Positions 23,880 through 36,400 of a DNA stretch of 64,000 bases are shown piece after piece. Each line of letters begins with the position of its first letter. Position 1 is the first letter of the stretch. The notes below the pieces were generated by a model that was given only the letters and a program-made list of their open reading frames with translations, was not told the origin of the DNA and did not search any database. The position numbers and the translations under genes were made by a program. Source of the DNA: Periplaneta americana (taxonomy: Eukaryota > Arthropoda > Insecta > Blattodea > Blattidae); assembly GCF_040183065.1 (NCBI RefSeq), contig NC_091133.1:137016306-137080305 (forward strand), read 5' to 3'.

Positions 23880-26035
23880 TCCATCCAAATTTAGTACAAT
23901 TCTTATGTAGGCCTAAGGAAACTACAGTTTCTTTGATAACACGGTAAGTAAGGAAATGCTATTTCGCAGCAATTTGTGAAATCGTTCGGATAACCTAGAA
24001 AATTAAAGATAACAGCTCCAGTGAACACCACGGTAAAATACTAATTTTTACGATGATGAAAGGTTATCTTCGAGTGTTTACGAAATAGTGATCCTGTACG
24101 TATCACGTACCTTTTTAAATTTAATAGAAAGCCACAAAAGTACGCACACTGTTAAAGTTACAAAATTAATCGAAGATTGCATAAATGTTCGTGTAATGCT
24201 CTTGCAGTTAACATTTTGATAATTTCATAGAAACTATGTACTAAATTCCAACTGTTGTGGTTAAGAATATAAACGGGTGATTTTGTGTGAGATTGAAGTA
24301 CCTGGTTCCAATGAAGTGCACTGGTAGCAAATTAAAACATGGGGACATGAGATAGTTACTCTGCCTGCCATAATAAATTCACTTCAATTAAATTCCCCAA
24401 GGTAAAAAAAAAAAAAAAACACGTAACTGGTGCCATAATAATATGAACTAGAAATAAATAGGCATAGCCTATTATATTTTTTTCATATATCATAGGAAAT
24501 GGGTAGGCGAAACTAGTGCATGGAAAGTTCAGGTGATATAGTTTTGACTTAGCCTAGAAGAGTGATCCAAAAACCCTAACAAAGTAATGTAGGATATTAG
24601 CCATATCCCAGCCTAATTAGGAATGTCATTTCCTACATTGTTGCTCCGAAAACTCTGACTGCTCTTAATAAAAATAAAAAAGCAGCATTAAAAGCAATTA
24701 AGACACAAAGAATACTAAGTTAGTACTTCCAGTGAGATTGAGTTAGCGGAAAAACGACATATTATGTAAAAGGTAGGCCTCTCCTATCCAATCATCGAAA
24801 TTTGTATACTTTACCCACATATTTGCTATACTATATGGCTTAATTAAATATTTTGTAAAATAATTTAAAGTGTCTTTCTTGTATTCTTTAGCATAAATCG
24901 TGGGCTCTCAAGCCTGATGTTATTAAGATGTGCTTTATGGTTTGCCGTTGTATCTAGTACACCACTTCTATGAATTTACCGCGAAATTTTCGTACTACAC
25001 TTAATCACATTTTGATATGGACTTCATTAGATAATGAACAGAAATGTTCAATTAATTCGCCATATGTTCTGTGTGAGTAATCTTACTAATCAAAAAGGTA
25101 ACGATACATCCTACAGTATTATGGATGGTGCGGAATCAACAGGGGTGGTTTTCCCAACTGATGTCAATAAATGTCTAAACATTATAGGCTACTAATTACG
25201 TATACATACATGATGGTGGTCTGAGTTATGTTGTCACAAAAACAGAATATTCAAGTTACCTCAGCTTAATTAGCTATTATCCACAGTCACGTACTTTCAA
25301 CAGTTCCACTTCATACTTCACGAAACCCGATATTCGTTCAATTCGTAATTAATATAATATATTACGAACAAGTGTTTGCGGTTTCCGTCTGAAATGTCAG
25401 AAAGTTTTGAAATTGCTCAAAACAGCTTAGCCAACATAGTATCTGAAATGTACCTTATGAGTTATTCCATGTGGCCAGCAGTTTATCGGTACTTAATAAT
25501 CATATTATTAAATCCTGATACCTATGCAGGAAACAAATTATTAAGTTATTTTAGGAGCAAATGTAATCTTATCGTCACAATATTACTTAAAATGTACTTA
25601 AGCTTACTTATAAATGCACGTTGCAGTCGATCATTGTATTTATATTATTTGCATTGAATTTATTCTATCATCCTTCCTAAGCTAATTAGGCCATATCTTT
25701 CACACGCCCATTTATTACTCATTCTGCGACTTACTCATTGCTGTAATAAGAAATTTATTGATAACAAAAATACAATTATATTTTTCGATAAACTATTGGC
25801 CATCATGATGGCCTCTTTTTGTTTTTACCTTTCAAATATAGCCATATGTCATGGTTTTTTTAGAAACGAAAATTAGTGAAAATACGGTTTAAATTTCTAA
25901 AACCTCATGAAATATTACAAACTCCAAATTTAAAAAAATGGCTAAAAATGGATAATTTATATGAAAAAACAAAAATAGCTTACTTTTCACAAATGTGGCA
26001 CAATTATTATGTGGCATAATAATTGCGTACCTATC
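23880..26035. other. no gene recognised
   Basis: AT-rich sequence with a poly(A) run at 24404-24419. An open frame at 25376-25657 has no domain or exon support. Confidence 0.4.
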
Positions 26036-26690
26036 CACCAAAAAGCGTACATTTAAGGCATACCAAAAGCCTGAACAGTCCCGCGCCGTGGCGTCGCGGT
26101 CTAAGGCATCCCGCCTACGACTCGCGTTACGGAATGCGCGCTGGTTCGATTCTTCATGAGGGAAGAAATTTTCTCATGAATTTCGGCCAGTGTATGGGAC
26201 TGGTGCCCACCCAGCATCATGATGCACTTGGGGAGCTACGATAGGTGGCGAAATCCGGTTGCGAATACCAGCTATAACGGCTGGGGGGATCATCGCTCTA
26301 ACCACACGATACCTTCATTCTGGTTGGATGATCGTCCACCTCTGCTTCGGCATGTGGGCGTGAGGCCAGCAGCCAGCTGGTCGGTCTAGGCCCTTCACGG
26401 GCTGTAGCGCCACAGATTATTATTAAAAGCCTGAACAAACCAAACCTAACAATACACTGGTCCCCGATTTTACCAAAACTTGCGTTCTACACCTATTTAC
26501 CAAAGAACACATGCACAGCTAAGCAAAAGCCCAAACAAACCAAACCTAACCTATCACTGATCCTCAACCTTACGAAAATTCTCTCTCTATCTACCGTTAT
26601 CTACTATGTACCAAAAAGCGAACAGGCAACGCATACCAAAGGCCTGGAAAAAACAAACCCCACCTGTCACTTATCCTCCACCTCATGACT
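26036..26690. repeat. diverged ~105-bp tandem repeat, three units, SINE in the first
   Basis: The pattern ACCAAAAAGCG..CATACCAAAAGCCTGAACAAACCA..CACTGGTCC recurs from about 26504 and about 26606 with substitutions and small indels. The first unit is split by the SINE at 26078. Confidence 0.65.
26078..26424 (+). repeat. tRNA-derived SINE, family S3, full length
   Basis: The tRNA-like head has an A-box-like GTGGCGTCGCGGTCTAAGG and a B-box-like GGTTCGATTC at about 26142-26151. A 270-bp GC-rich body follows, with an ATT tail. Identical 13-bp duplications AAAAGCCTGAACA (26065-26077 and 26425-26437) bound it, so it is recent. The open frame through it is not a gene. Confidence 0.92.
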
Positions 26691-26774
26691 ACGCACTTAT
26701 TCCCAGTAGCTGCTTGCCCTAAAATAAAATGGTGGAGTGCTGCAAGTAACAGTTGCATACTTTACTTTTACTTT

Positions 26775-27590
26775 TAAAGGCGTATCCACTTTTATCAACG
26801 GTTGCCTTTGAATCCCATTCTCTATTAATTATGCTCTATCTTCCCACATGTTGTTGTCTAATCCCCTATATGCCATGGTCTGCTTAATATTTTCCCTTCA
26901 GGTAGGCCTAAATCGAGGGGATCCTTTTTTCCTACGACCTTCTGGAGACCAATTTATTAATTTCTTGGGCCATCTATCCATGGGCATTCACTGTGTGTGA
27001 CCATACAATTGTAACAATCTAGTTTGTAGGCGATCTATGATGTTGTCCTGAATTTTCATTCTTTCTTTAATCGTCTAATTCCAGACTCTTTCAATTCGGG
27101 AGATTCATAGGCTTCTCCGAAGGTCATCCATTTCTACAGATTTAATTCGATCCTTCTGTCTTTCAGTTAGTGTCCGTCCTTCCGCGCCATATCTGAGGAT
27201 CCTTTCAACAATAACCTTTAGGACAGTCTTCTTAACTTCTAATCTGATATCTCGACTCCAAAATATTCTGTTTAATTGTCCTAGTGCTTCTTGAGGCTGA
27301 GGATTTCTACTGTTTACTTCTACTTCAGAATTATCTGACTTATGTATAATAGAACCTAAATATTTAAATTGTTCTACTGCTTTAATTGTACCTGTACATA
27401 CATTCAGGTCTCTTCCTGCTCCCCCTATAACTAAATACTTTGTTTTTTTTTTTTTAAGTTAATTTTGAGTACTCCCTTCTTATATGTGTCCAGTATTCTT
27501 CTCATCATAAATTCTGCATCATCACAGTTTTGAGTTATTACCAATTGATTATCTTCAAATAGAAGTGAATAGATGACCTTATCCCTGATC
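26775..27590 (-). mobile_element. LINE family D-like ORF2 fragment
   Basis: Minus-strand pieces in order: IRDKVIYSLLFEDNQLVITQ (damaged active-site region, FEDN in place of ADD), MMRRILDTYKKG, KAVEQFKYLGSIIHKSDN, RDIRLEVKKTVLK, RILRYGAEGRTL and a C-terminal basic region. Stops and frameshifts are frequent. Confidence 0.72.
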
Positions 27591-27785
27591 AGAATACTCA
27601 TTGGTCTACAACAGCCATTGTCAACTGGTGCTGGCTGAGGAGGTAGTAGTGTGCAGTGTGTCGAGCCAAGCCAACGCATCTCATCACAGAAGCCAACTTT
27701 CTGACCATAATTTACAATGTCTTCTTCGATTGTGTTCTACACGAGCATTGACACCTAACATAAACCAGTTAGTGAGGGAAAAATG

Positions 27786-28617
27786 AATTCAAAAATCCAG
27801 GAAAACCAATGCTAATGATCAGCGAAAATAATTTTTATCATTTGTTATTTACATTGTAATAAAATAATTTACACCTACTTCAGTCTTGTAACAGAAATGA
27901 CAATATGTTATACAAAATAACAAATAATTGGTTTTGTGATATATAGCGTCATAAAAAAGTGGATAATTAATTTTATTTCATTGACGACACTTAAACAAAG
28001 GAATAGGATGACATGATTTAAATACTGTATTAGTAATGGATTCGATTAGTTTAATATTTTGTAACAGTGAAAATGCGTTATAGGTCTGTAAGTTCTCAAT
28101 TACTTTAATATGAAAAAAAAAGAAAAACTATTTGCTTTCAAAACCGCTGCAATACATAACGAAAAAGTACAACTTGCTTGTTGTCTTAAACTAAAAAGTG
28201 ATTTAAAAATTCAGGAAAACCAATGCTAACGAACAGCGAAAATAAATTTTATAATTTGTTATTTACATTGTAATAAAATAATTTAAGCCTACTTTAGCCT
28301 TGTAACAGAAACGATAATATGTTTCATATTTTACACATAATAACAAATAATTGGTTGTGTGATATATAGTGTCAGATAAAAAATGGATAATTAATTTTAT
28401 TTTATTGACGACACTTGAACAAAGGAATAGGATGACATGATTTAAATATTACTAATGGATTCGATTTGTTTAATATTTCGTAATAGTGAAAATGCATTAG
28501 GCTTATAGGTCTTTAAGTTCGTAATTACTTTAATATAAAATAGAACTATTTACTTTCAAAACCGATACAATACATAATGGAAAAATACATATTGTTTCTT
28601 GTCTTAAACTGAAAAGT
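27786..28617. repeat. 414-bp tandem duplication, diverged
   Basis: 27786-28199 and 28200-28617 align throughout (for example CCAGGAAAACCAATGCTAA, GGATAATTAATTTTAT and GGAATAGGATGACATGATTT recur 414 bp apart). There are many substitutions and small indels, so the duplication is old. No ORF is conserved between the copies. Confidence 0.88.
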
Positions 28618-28861
28618 GTGTACTTCTTGCACAGTTCCTCTTAAAATAAATGAAGTACAGGTTTCTTCCGTGTTTATTATGATTATTAGAGACTGATTAA
28701 AAGGGTTGAACAAGTGAACGGACGCCACTGCCATCACCCGATTCCTTCCCCCCACCTCCTGCTGCACAGTTGATGTCCAAGGGATAGAACTGAGCAGCGA
28801 GCAAACTGTCCCTGCACCACAGTGCACTGAGATGACGACTCCTGGTCTACAAGATGTATTC

Positions 28862-28940
28862 CAACTTTCCAACACATACTCCAGATAGATTTTAAATAAG
28901 GTAGGGGACATTCCGCATCCCTGTCTCAGACCTTTGATGT
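28862..28940 (-). mobile_element. LINE reverse-transcriptase scrap
   Basis: The minus strand reads GLRQGCGMSPTLFKIYLEYVL, the RT motif ending RQGC-x-LSPTLF. It may be the upstream part of the fragment at 26775-27590, displaced by the tandem duplication. Confidence 0.65.
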
Positions 28941-29392
28941 AGTAAAATCATACGATAGATAACAGTTGACATTATTAAAAAATGGCCCTTTTGAAAATCC
29001 CAAAACTGTCGACTGATAACCATCGCACAGACTATTAACCAATACACTAAATTATATGATCTAACTTTGTGGAATATAATCAAATCTACCATAGCCTATA
29101 TACAATGCCAACTAATAGAAAACTCATACACTGCCACAGTTACTTCACAACCTCAGAGGCATATGGACCTCAGGTCAGTGGAGAGCCATATTATACCACA
29201 AACAGGTAAAATTACAAATATCAATTAAACACAATACAAGCTTTTTATTGCTTGACCACCAATTCTTAACCATAAATAAATGTGCTCAAACCGACATTAA
29301 CTTTTTAAACATGATGTTTATATTTTATTGGCGTTGTCATGATGAGTAACATAATTGCTCCATTTTCTTTAGCATTATAAGAAAGAAATCCC

Positions 29393-29650
29393 CCTGAGGT
29401 CCGGTGGTCAGCATGCTGGTTTTCAGATCTGGATTTTCCGGGTTCGATTCCCGAGCTCAGCTCTCGGTGAATTTTCCTTGAAGTTGTAGCTCAGGAGGTA
29501 GCACTTTTGCCTGCTCTTCTGGAATTGCACTTGGGCATGGGTTCGATTCTCGTTTGTACTGATTACCAGATTTTTGCCCTGTCATGAGACTGCATAGCAT
29601 AGACCTTACTTGTGTCTATGAATATGCCAGACAAGAGACTAGCCTATGCG
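29393..29650 (+). repeat. two adjacent tRNA-like SINE heads
   Basis: 29393-29470 has GGTGGTCAGCATGCTGG and GGGTTCGATTCCCG. 29482-29560 has TAGCTCAGGAGG and GGGTTCGATTCTCG followed by the GATTACCAG body start seen in family S1. This could be a nested pair or a dimeric SINE. Neither folds as a credible functional tRNA. Confidence 0.65.
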
Positions 29651-29689
29651 AAGTTATTCCTCTGAATCAGTCGGTCAAGTATAGCATCT

Positions 29690-30020
29690 CCTTCACGTGG
29701 TCTTGAAGTTTATGTCTGTTTTAAATAATCTATGGTAGGTTCATAAATACCTTTTTCCTCCACAATCACTTCCTCAGATTGTCATATTCAGTTTCACAAC
29801 ATACAATAGGATCTAAAATATAAGCCTTATTGTCCTGATGGTCAATAGCAACGAATCAACACATCTAGAACTGCTATTGCTTGCAATACAAGAAACCTCT
29901 TGATGAACATCAAATTTTGTTGCAAGATGCTTGGCCATTATCTCTCTGACAGTGTGATGGTGAGTATTTTTAAGCAATGCTCCAAGCGAACAAGGGTACA
30001 AAGATACCATCCTGAGATCT
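29690..30020 (-). pseudogene. R2-like endonuclease fragment, frameshifted
   Basis: Minus strand: SLGALLKNTHHHTVREI, then HQEVSCIASNSSSRCVD. After a frameshift comes VAIDHQDNKAYILDPIV, then EKGIYEPTIDYLKQ. This parallels the region after the zinc knuckle at 21010-21579 (GEVLRIGRHNTVRSI, WRVDIIIID, LILDPTIRI), but the sequence is divergent, so a different R2-like lineage. The key VD and DP motifs are split by the frameshift. Confidence 0.7.
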
Positions 30021-30440
30021 TCCCGGTATTATATGTACATCAGTCACCTGGTCAATCATTTTTCATTCAGAAAGAAAATCCTTATCGTGTTTTAATCCAT
30101 TTATTTGCAGAAATAAATTCTTGAAATAAGCCAACTCCTTATTCTTATACTTTCAGATACTGAAGTGGTGCTTAAGGCACTTGAGCCCCTTGGTTAAGTC
30201 AAAACTGCCTGAGTCCCTCATGATACTGGTTGAACACAGTGGCGTATACTGGTTAAAGGGTTTGGGCTACCGCTGACCCTATTATTACACAAAATATATC
30301 TAACAATTACTTTAATTTTAATTACTATGGTAAAACTAATAATACAAAATTATTACATTATGTTATATTATAAACTTTTTCTTTTGTAATTTCCTTGGGC
30401 TACTGCCCAAGAAACGCAGATATTCTAATGCCCTCATAAG

Positions 30441-30640
30441 AGATTTTGATGAAAGCAGGTCAAGTGACTGGTTGAAAATGAGCAAGGAACAGCTCTGCTG
30501 GGCAGTCAGAGTCCTTACAGGACACTGTGTCCTCAAGGAGAACCTTCACAGGATGGGACATGATTTAACTCATTCACAGAGATGAGTCTGTAGCTCATCT
30601 GTTTTGTGAAGCTTGATGAGCTATCAAGTGTCTCTTCTGT
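30441..30640 (+). pseudogene. LINE ORF2 C-terminal fragment (R1/I-like)
   Basis: Reads DESRSSDWLKMSKEQLCWAV then RVLTGHCVLKENLHRMGHD before stops. The LTGH-x-x-L-x-x-x-L-H-x-M-G signature is the post-RNase H tail of many R1/I-type LINE polyproteins. Confidence 0.65.
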
Positions 30641-31384
30641 AGTTCATTAAACTACTGGACTGTCAGGGAAGTACATGATCTAGGTTGCAGTGCTGGTACC
30701 ACATTTAAATTGAATTCAAGCCAACTCCTTTTCCCGTATATTTAAAGAGCACCATTTTTTATATTCTTCTTATTAGTAAAATTAGTGTGATGCTACAAAA
30801 ATCGATATCGATATTTTCGCGAAAATACACGTGTTCAATATACCTAATACTAAAAAAAATTGGTTTGGGTGTGTCATTTGTATACAGGAAATGTCAGTCA
30901 GATTTTGTTCATATTCAATCTATATGTCAATTTATCTGGAGATGATGCTAATTAAATATAATATTTTAGCAAAAAATTAATGGGTCTGTACTTGAAATCA
31001 AAAACACAAGGGGTGTCCAACTTCAAGAATCATCACGCAATTATATTTCTGCAATCTTTTGTAATAACTGGTACTGCTAAGAGCTGACGAGTTGGAGAGC
31101 GGGGCATGAGGAGAGGGACGCTGTTATCGCTGAGAATCCTGCTGCACATGGTACTGTGCGTTGAACTGTATTAATCATTCACAAAACTTGTGCTCTTGCT
31201 CTTGCACAGTCTTATTGTGGATCCATGTGTTGGGTTACTAATATTGTTTCATTTTAATTAAGTGTTTATAAAGATTGTGTTTTATTCGTCAAAATAACTA
31301 AGTTAATGGTAATATTAGTAGTCATACAGTTAAGTTCGCGTAGGTATTTTATAATGGAACCACAAAGGGAAAAAAGGAAAAACA

Positions 31385-31688
31385 ATGCACAGTGAGACCC
31401 AGGAAATTATTAGAAGGGTTATACTTGGTTGTGATGAGGGAAACTTAGCCACAAGTGAAACAAGAAAATTTACGAATATCTCATTACACTGGTTTTTCAG
31501 TCAGTTCAGTAACAAGAATTCGTAGAGAAGGTGCTGATGCTGGTGAAACTTCCCTTTCTACTCCAGGGAAACACAGAAAACGCCAAGAGGAAAGAAATGT
31601 TCATTTGGACGATTTTGATAAGAGGGCAATTCGAGATACCATTAGTGAATTTTATTTATCTATTATAAAATCGATATTAATTCATTAA
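31385..31688 (+). pseudogene. DDE_3-type transposase, N-terminal remnant
   Basis: MHSETQEIIRRVILGCDEG starts at 31385. It shifts frame near 31440 into ISHYTGFSVSSVTRIRREG and LDDFDKRAIRDTISEFY. This is a helix-turn-helix DNA-binding region of a Tc1/mariner-superfamily transposase common in insects. The catalytic domain was not found. Confidence 0.65.
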
Positions 31689-31803
31689 TATTTATTTTAT
31701 TTTATTTTATTAATAACCTTTTATAATTCTGTTGTACAAAAAAAAATAGCGTATGAAACTCGTACAATGTAAACTCATTTAAAATGTTATACATTAATGT
31801 ACA

Positions 31804-31806
<3 letters not shown>

Positions 31807-31834
<28 letters not shown>
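31807..31834. repeat. poly(T) tract
   Basis: An uninterrupted run of about 28 T, possibly the tail of an inverted retroposed copy. Confidence 0.85.
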
Positions 31835-31878
31835 GCAGATTAAATTATTCTCAAATTGTCGAATTCCTGAATAAAGTA

Positions 31879-32139
31879 GCCACCGGCGTGGCTCAGTCGG
31901 TTAAGGCGCTTGCCTGCCGGTCTGAAGTTGCGTTCGGGCGAGGGTTCGATCCCCGCTTGGACTGATTACCTGGTTGGGTTTTTTCCGAGGTTTTCCCCAA
32001 CCGTAATGTCAATGCAGGGTAATCTATGGCGAATCCTCGGCCTCATCTCGCCAAATATCATCTCGCTATCACCAATCTCATCGACGCTAAATAACCGAGT
32101 AGTTGATACAGCGTCGTTAAATAACCAACTAAAAAAAAA
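31879..32139 (+). repeat. tRNA-derived SINE, family S1, full length
   Basis: Head with A-box-like TGGCTCAGTCGG and B-box GGTTCGATCCC, core with GGTTTTCCCCAACCG, and conserved end AGCGTCGTTAAATAACC followed by poly(A). Duplications TCCTGAATAAAGTA (31865-31878 and 32140-32153) are identical, so it is a young insertion. The opposite-orientation copies at 19444 and 59235 share the core and end. Confidence 0.93.
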
Positions 32140-32153
32140 TCCTGAATAAAGTA

Positions 32154-33164
32154 ACGGAAGAAAATTAAATTTAAGTACTTAAATCCTTTGAGAATAACTT
32201 ACAACTTAATTTATTTTTAACAGTTAATGGTTAAAAAAAAATTCTTACGCATTAAAATGTTAAATTAGAAGTGCAACTAATATTTTCAGGACACGTGGTA
32301 CTACGATGCATGTGATAGAAAAGTTATGACTCTAGTATTACGTCATGCATTTCTTTCACTCTTCTTCTCGTTAGCTCTTAGCAATACAAAGAATAAGCTG
32401 ACAATGAGACAGGTCACTTTTTGTCTGCAGAGACAGTTTTGGAAATTAATGATTGTGTACGGAATTATTTACTTTTTGTTGCGAATTCAGCCCAAGTCTT
32501 CAATGTTGAAGGTTACAATACAGCAGGGTGGATATATAGCGGAGAACAGGGTAGATGGACTCATTGTTAAGGATTTTCCATCCCTTTTAAACCCATTTGT
32601 TACACATGGAGGAACCACTAAAAGATGTCTTTAACAATTAAAAAGACATCCCAAAAAAACAAAATACATATTGCTGTTTTATGTTGTTAACCAATGCTGA
32701 GTTCCTGGCAACAAAACCATTAAATCTCATTCTGGAATTACATAATTTAAATGTAATGCCTTTGGTTTGTATTCTACAAAACCAAAGTTCATCTGCTTAC
32801 TTGGGTGCGTATTAAATGGTACCGTATACTTTGAATAAATAACAGTAATACTGTTCGTAACCTCATGAAGGCACTGGATCATTGTGAAACACGCCAGCTT
32901 TGTCATAGGCCAGCTCTTTCTTTTACTAGGAATTATTATATTTCATGCACATCATTCGTGGGTAAATTAACTGAGTAGACATTGGACATAAACAATGTAT
33001 GTCCAACACTTCTAGAGTAAGCACTGTGCAGCATACCGAAAACCACTTTTTCACTATCAGGGATGTATTATCTCCGTAAAACTCTCGAAATGTACAGTAT
33101 GACTCAGAATAGTAGATTAAAAAATCACACACACTTGATATGTTTATTAATCAACTACTAAGAA
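32154..33164. other. no gene recognised; possible MRRF 5' region
   Basis: If MRRF has an upstream exon it may lie here, but no donor/exon could be chosen. The open frame 32326-32634 follows WYYDACDRKVM, faintly like a replication-protein-A zinc motif; I do not trust it. Confidence 0.35.
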
Positions 33165-33486
33165 ATGAATCTTTGCTGTTTCAGGTTATTTGTGAGATGG
33201 AGTCGACATGTGTTACCACTGATTTCAAGGTCGAGGATGTTGGTTTCCACTCATAACAGAAGTCTATCTCGGTTTGTCCATCATTCTAAAGTTAGCAGCT
33301 ACAGTTTATGTCACCAGTGCAATCACAGCGTGTGCTGCAGTCTAACTAATAATTTAATATTTGCCAGCAATTCATCAGCAAGTCTAAGGACGAAACATAA
33401 TGTGCCATGGAATTTATGTTTTAGTTTGATACGTGGATATGCTAAAGGGAAAGACAGAGGGCGAGAGAAGAAGAAGACTGACAAAG
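33165..33486 (+). CDS. MRRF: MRRF exon 1 (targeting sequence), start uncertain
   Basis: Encodes the presumptive mitochondrial presequence and the basic linker. The donor is AAAG|GTTAAT, leaving phase 1. If the acceptor ending at 33184 is used, the exon begins at 33185. An out-of-frame ATG at 33196 would then make a short upstream ORF ahead of the in-frame Met at 33237. Confidence 0.8.
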
Positions 33487-36400
33487 GTTAATGTCAAACT
33501 GCATTCTATGTGATACTTTATATTAAAAAATGTAGATAGTGTACAAAACTTAGACCTATTTATAGAAAAGATATTGTTTACTGGTGCAGCAATGCCTGTC
33601 AAAATCTGGGGTCTATTGTTGGTCACAGTGAGTATTATGTCACATTTTTCCAATGTGATTTGCTAAGATAAGGTAAGAAAAACATTGCATTGTAACCACA
33701 GCAAGCTCTAGTTTAATTAACAGAAGTGTACAGGATAACATTTCTATAAAATGAACTAAAGTAGTGAATATTTTAATGTTCATAATTATTGTTGCTTTGA
33801 TAAATCATAGGGTGACCAGATTCACATCCATAGAAAAGAGGACACAAAGCTTCAAAAAGGAGGACATTGTTCGAAAAAAGAGGACAGAAAATATGTACTT
33901 CAATTTAGGCTTAGGCCTATATTATACTATAAATTACATCAATATCTATTCTATTTTCTTACAAAATATTTTCAATACAGATTTACGCTTATGTCATACT
34001 TAAAAGTATGTTAATATTACAAAAATAATTACGATAGAACTTAATAATAATGCTTTTACAGTTAGCTACATACGAAAGTCAAGGGAACTGTAATTATTAA
34101 AGAGGACAGAAAATATCTACCCAATCTAGATTTAGGCTTAGTCCTATATTATACTTAAAATTATGTCAATATCTATTTTATTACAGTAATTATACTTATG
34201 ATAAAACTTAATAATGTAAAATAATTTTACAGTTTACATATGAAAGCCAAGGAAACTATAATTATTATTGCTACTTTGCTCTGTATTTTACAGAATGTTT
34301 ACTTTAACCCTCATTACCCATTTTTGACTTACACCACTTCTGCTCTGAACGGCTCATATCATTGTCACCCCTTCATATACATACAATATATATATACAGT
34401 AGCGTGCAAATTAATCCGAACAACGTAATTACTTATGCAAAAACACTCAAACGGGATAAAAAAAGATCTAAGACATACCTCGGTAATCTATGTGGCCTCC
34501 CTTGTTCCTAATAACAGCTCTGAGACGATTTGGCATGGATTCCACTAATTTCACACAAATATGCTTCATTTCTTCATCGCCAAAACCATACACCAATGAG
34601 GGCAGAAATCATCTTCTCCTTTGTAGAACAATCCATTTTTTGCATTCTTCTTTTGCAAATTGACCACAAGTTCTCAATGGGGTTGATGTCGGGTGAGTTG
34701 CCTGGCCAGGGGAGTACCTGAATATTCTTCTTGTTGAAGAATTCTGTAGTTTTTCGAGACGTATGGCATCATGCCAGGTCTTGTTGGAACATACCTCTGC
34801 CATCCGGAAATGATTTTTGCAGCTGGGGTACGATTCTGGTATTCAATAAGTGAATATATTTGTCAGAATTCATCATTCCCTTGATAGGTATTAATGCTCC
34901 AGGCCCTTCATGTGTAAAACAACTCCAAAACATTACTTTAGGGGGGTATTTGGGTGCTTGTTGGAGATGAGCTGCTGTTACTTTTTCGGATCCTTTCCGT
35001 ACGTAAGAAACACGGTGGCCGTGGACCTCGAAATGAGCCTCATCGGAAAAAAGTACATTCTTCCAGTCATTCACTGTCCAGTGTTAATGTAATTTTGCCC
35101 ACATTAAGCGTTTTTTGCACATAACAGGGGTTAGCAGTTGCTTCTTAATAGGCTTACAAGCCCTTCGTCCAGCTTCCAAAAGCCTACGCCGCACTGTTGT
35201 GACGTGAATATTCGCCCCAGTGGTAGCCATTAACTCGCGGGTTAAGTCGACAGCAGTTAGTCTAGGATTTAATTTACTTTTCCTGACAATTAAACGATCA
35301 TCTGCAGGTGAAGTCTTCCTTTTCCGGCCACAGTTTCCTTTTTTGCGGGGTGTGATGGATCCAGTCTCCCTGTATCGTTTTATGATCGAATTAACAGTAG
35401 CCAAACCGATGTGACATTCTGCAGCAATTTGCCTCTGTGTCATAGAAGAATGCTCTGCTAATGTTATAATTTTAGACCGTTTTCGTGGAGTTGTATCCAT
35501 TTGTGAAGATGACAGAATGTACATAGGATTGCAATATTAAGTCTTCAACACAACTGAAATGCTTATAAATACAAAATGACAGGCAAAATGTCACATATTA
35601 TAAAAAAAATAATAACGACAGACCTTCAACAATGGAATTACACGTACTATAGATGTCAATTAAAGCGGTATGAGCAGCTGTGAGGCCAACAATGACAGAA
35701 AATGTAAAAATATGTCGTGTTCGGATTAATTTGCACACTACTGTATATGTGTGTTCATACTCATAGGCTATAATTTCATTTAATCGTATTGAAGACATTA
35801 ACAAGTTTTTAATTTTCTTATATATTTTAGTGGGTTACATGTTAAAGTTCTGGGTGTAATTTAGCTACAGAATTACACAACCGATGGCCAAAATTAATGC
35901 TGTGCTTTAGACCTGCAGATGTGAAACATTTAGGTTGTACTAATGTTGAATTATTATTTCGTCTTGTGCTATGATTATGTGCCTGTAATATAAACTTATT
36001 ACGATTTTTATGATAAAATTTTAACAGCGTATACCTATTTATACACCTGCTGTGTATGAGATGCCAGGCTCTGACTACTTATAGCTGCATTATTGTGCCG
36101 AGCAATATAGGGACGAAAACGTTTGTTAATTAAACATTACATATTAATGATAAGCTATTAGACGGAAATGTAATAGGCCTGTACGTAAGTGAATAAGAAA
36201 ATTTGTGAAGTAGTGAAGTTATTTAAATAAGTGGACATACCTGAACAAGAATGACGGGAAGTGTGATGTCTCCAGTTAAGTTCTTAAAGTTAATCTGTTA
36301 CAAAATTACATAAATTACCATTGTCATAACTAGTGATTATGCACTGCTGCTATATGATTTAAGTACATTACACAACATTAACTTGTACATAAACAAAATT

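Noticed and set aside
25376..25657. Possible small gene (93 aa)
   Set aside because: No recognisable domain, AT-driven composition, no splice or promoter support.
26078..26170. tRNA gene
   Set aside because: A and B boxes are present but the acceptor stem is not; it is the head of a SINE bounded by target duplications. The same applies at 29393, 31879 and 40400.
32326..32634. Possible MRRF 5' exon or Helitron RPA-like protein
   Set aside because: Only a vague WYYDAC resemblance, no compatible splice signals and no mitochondrial-type sequence.
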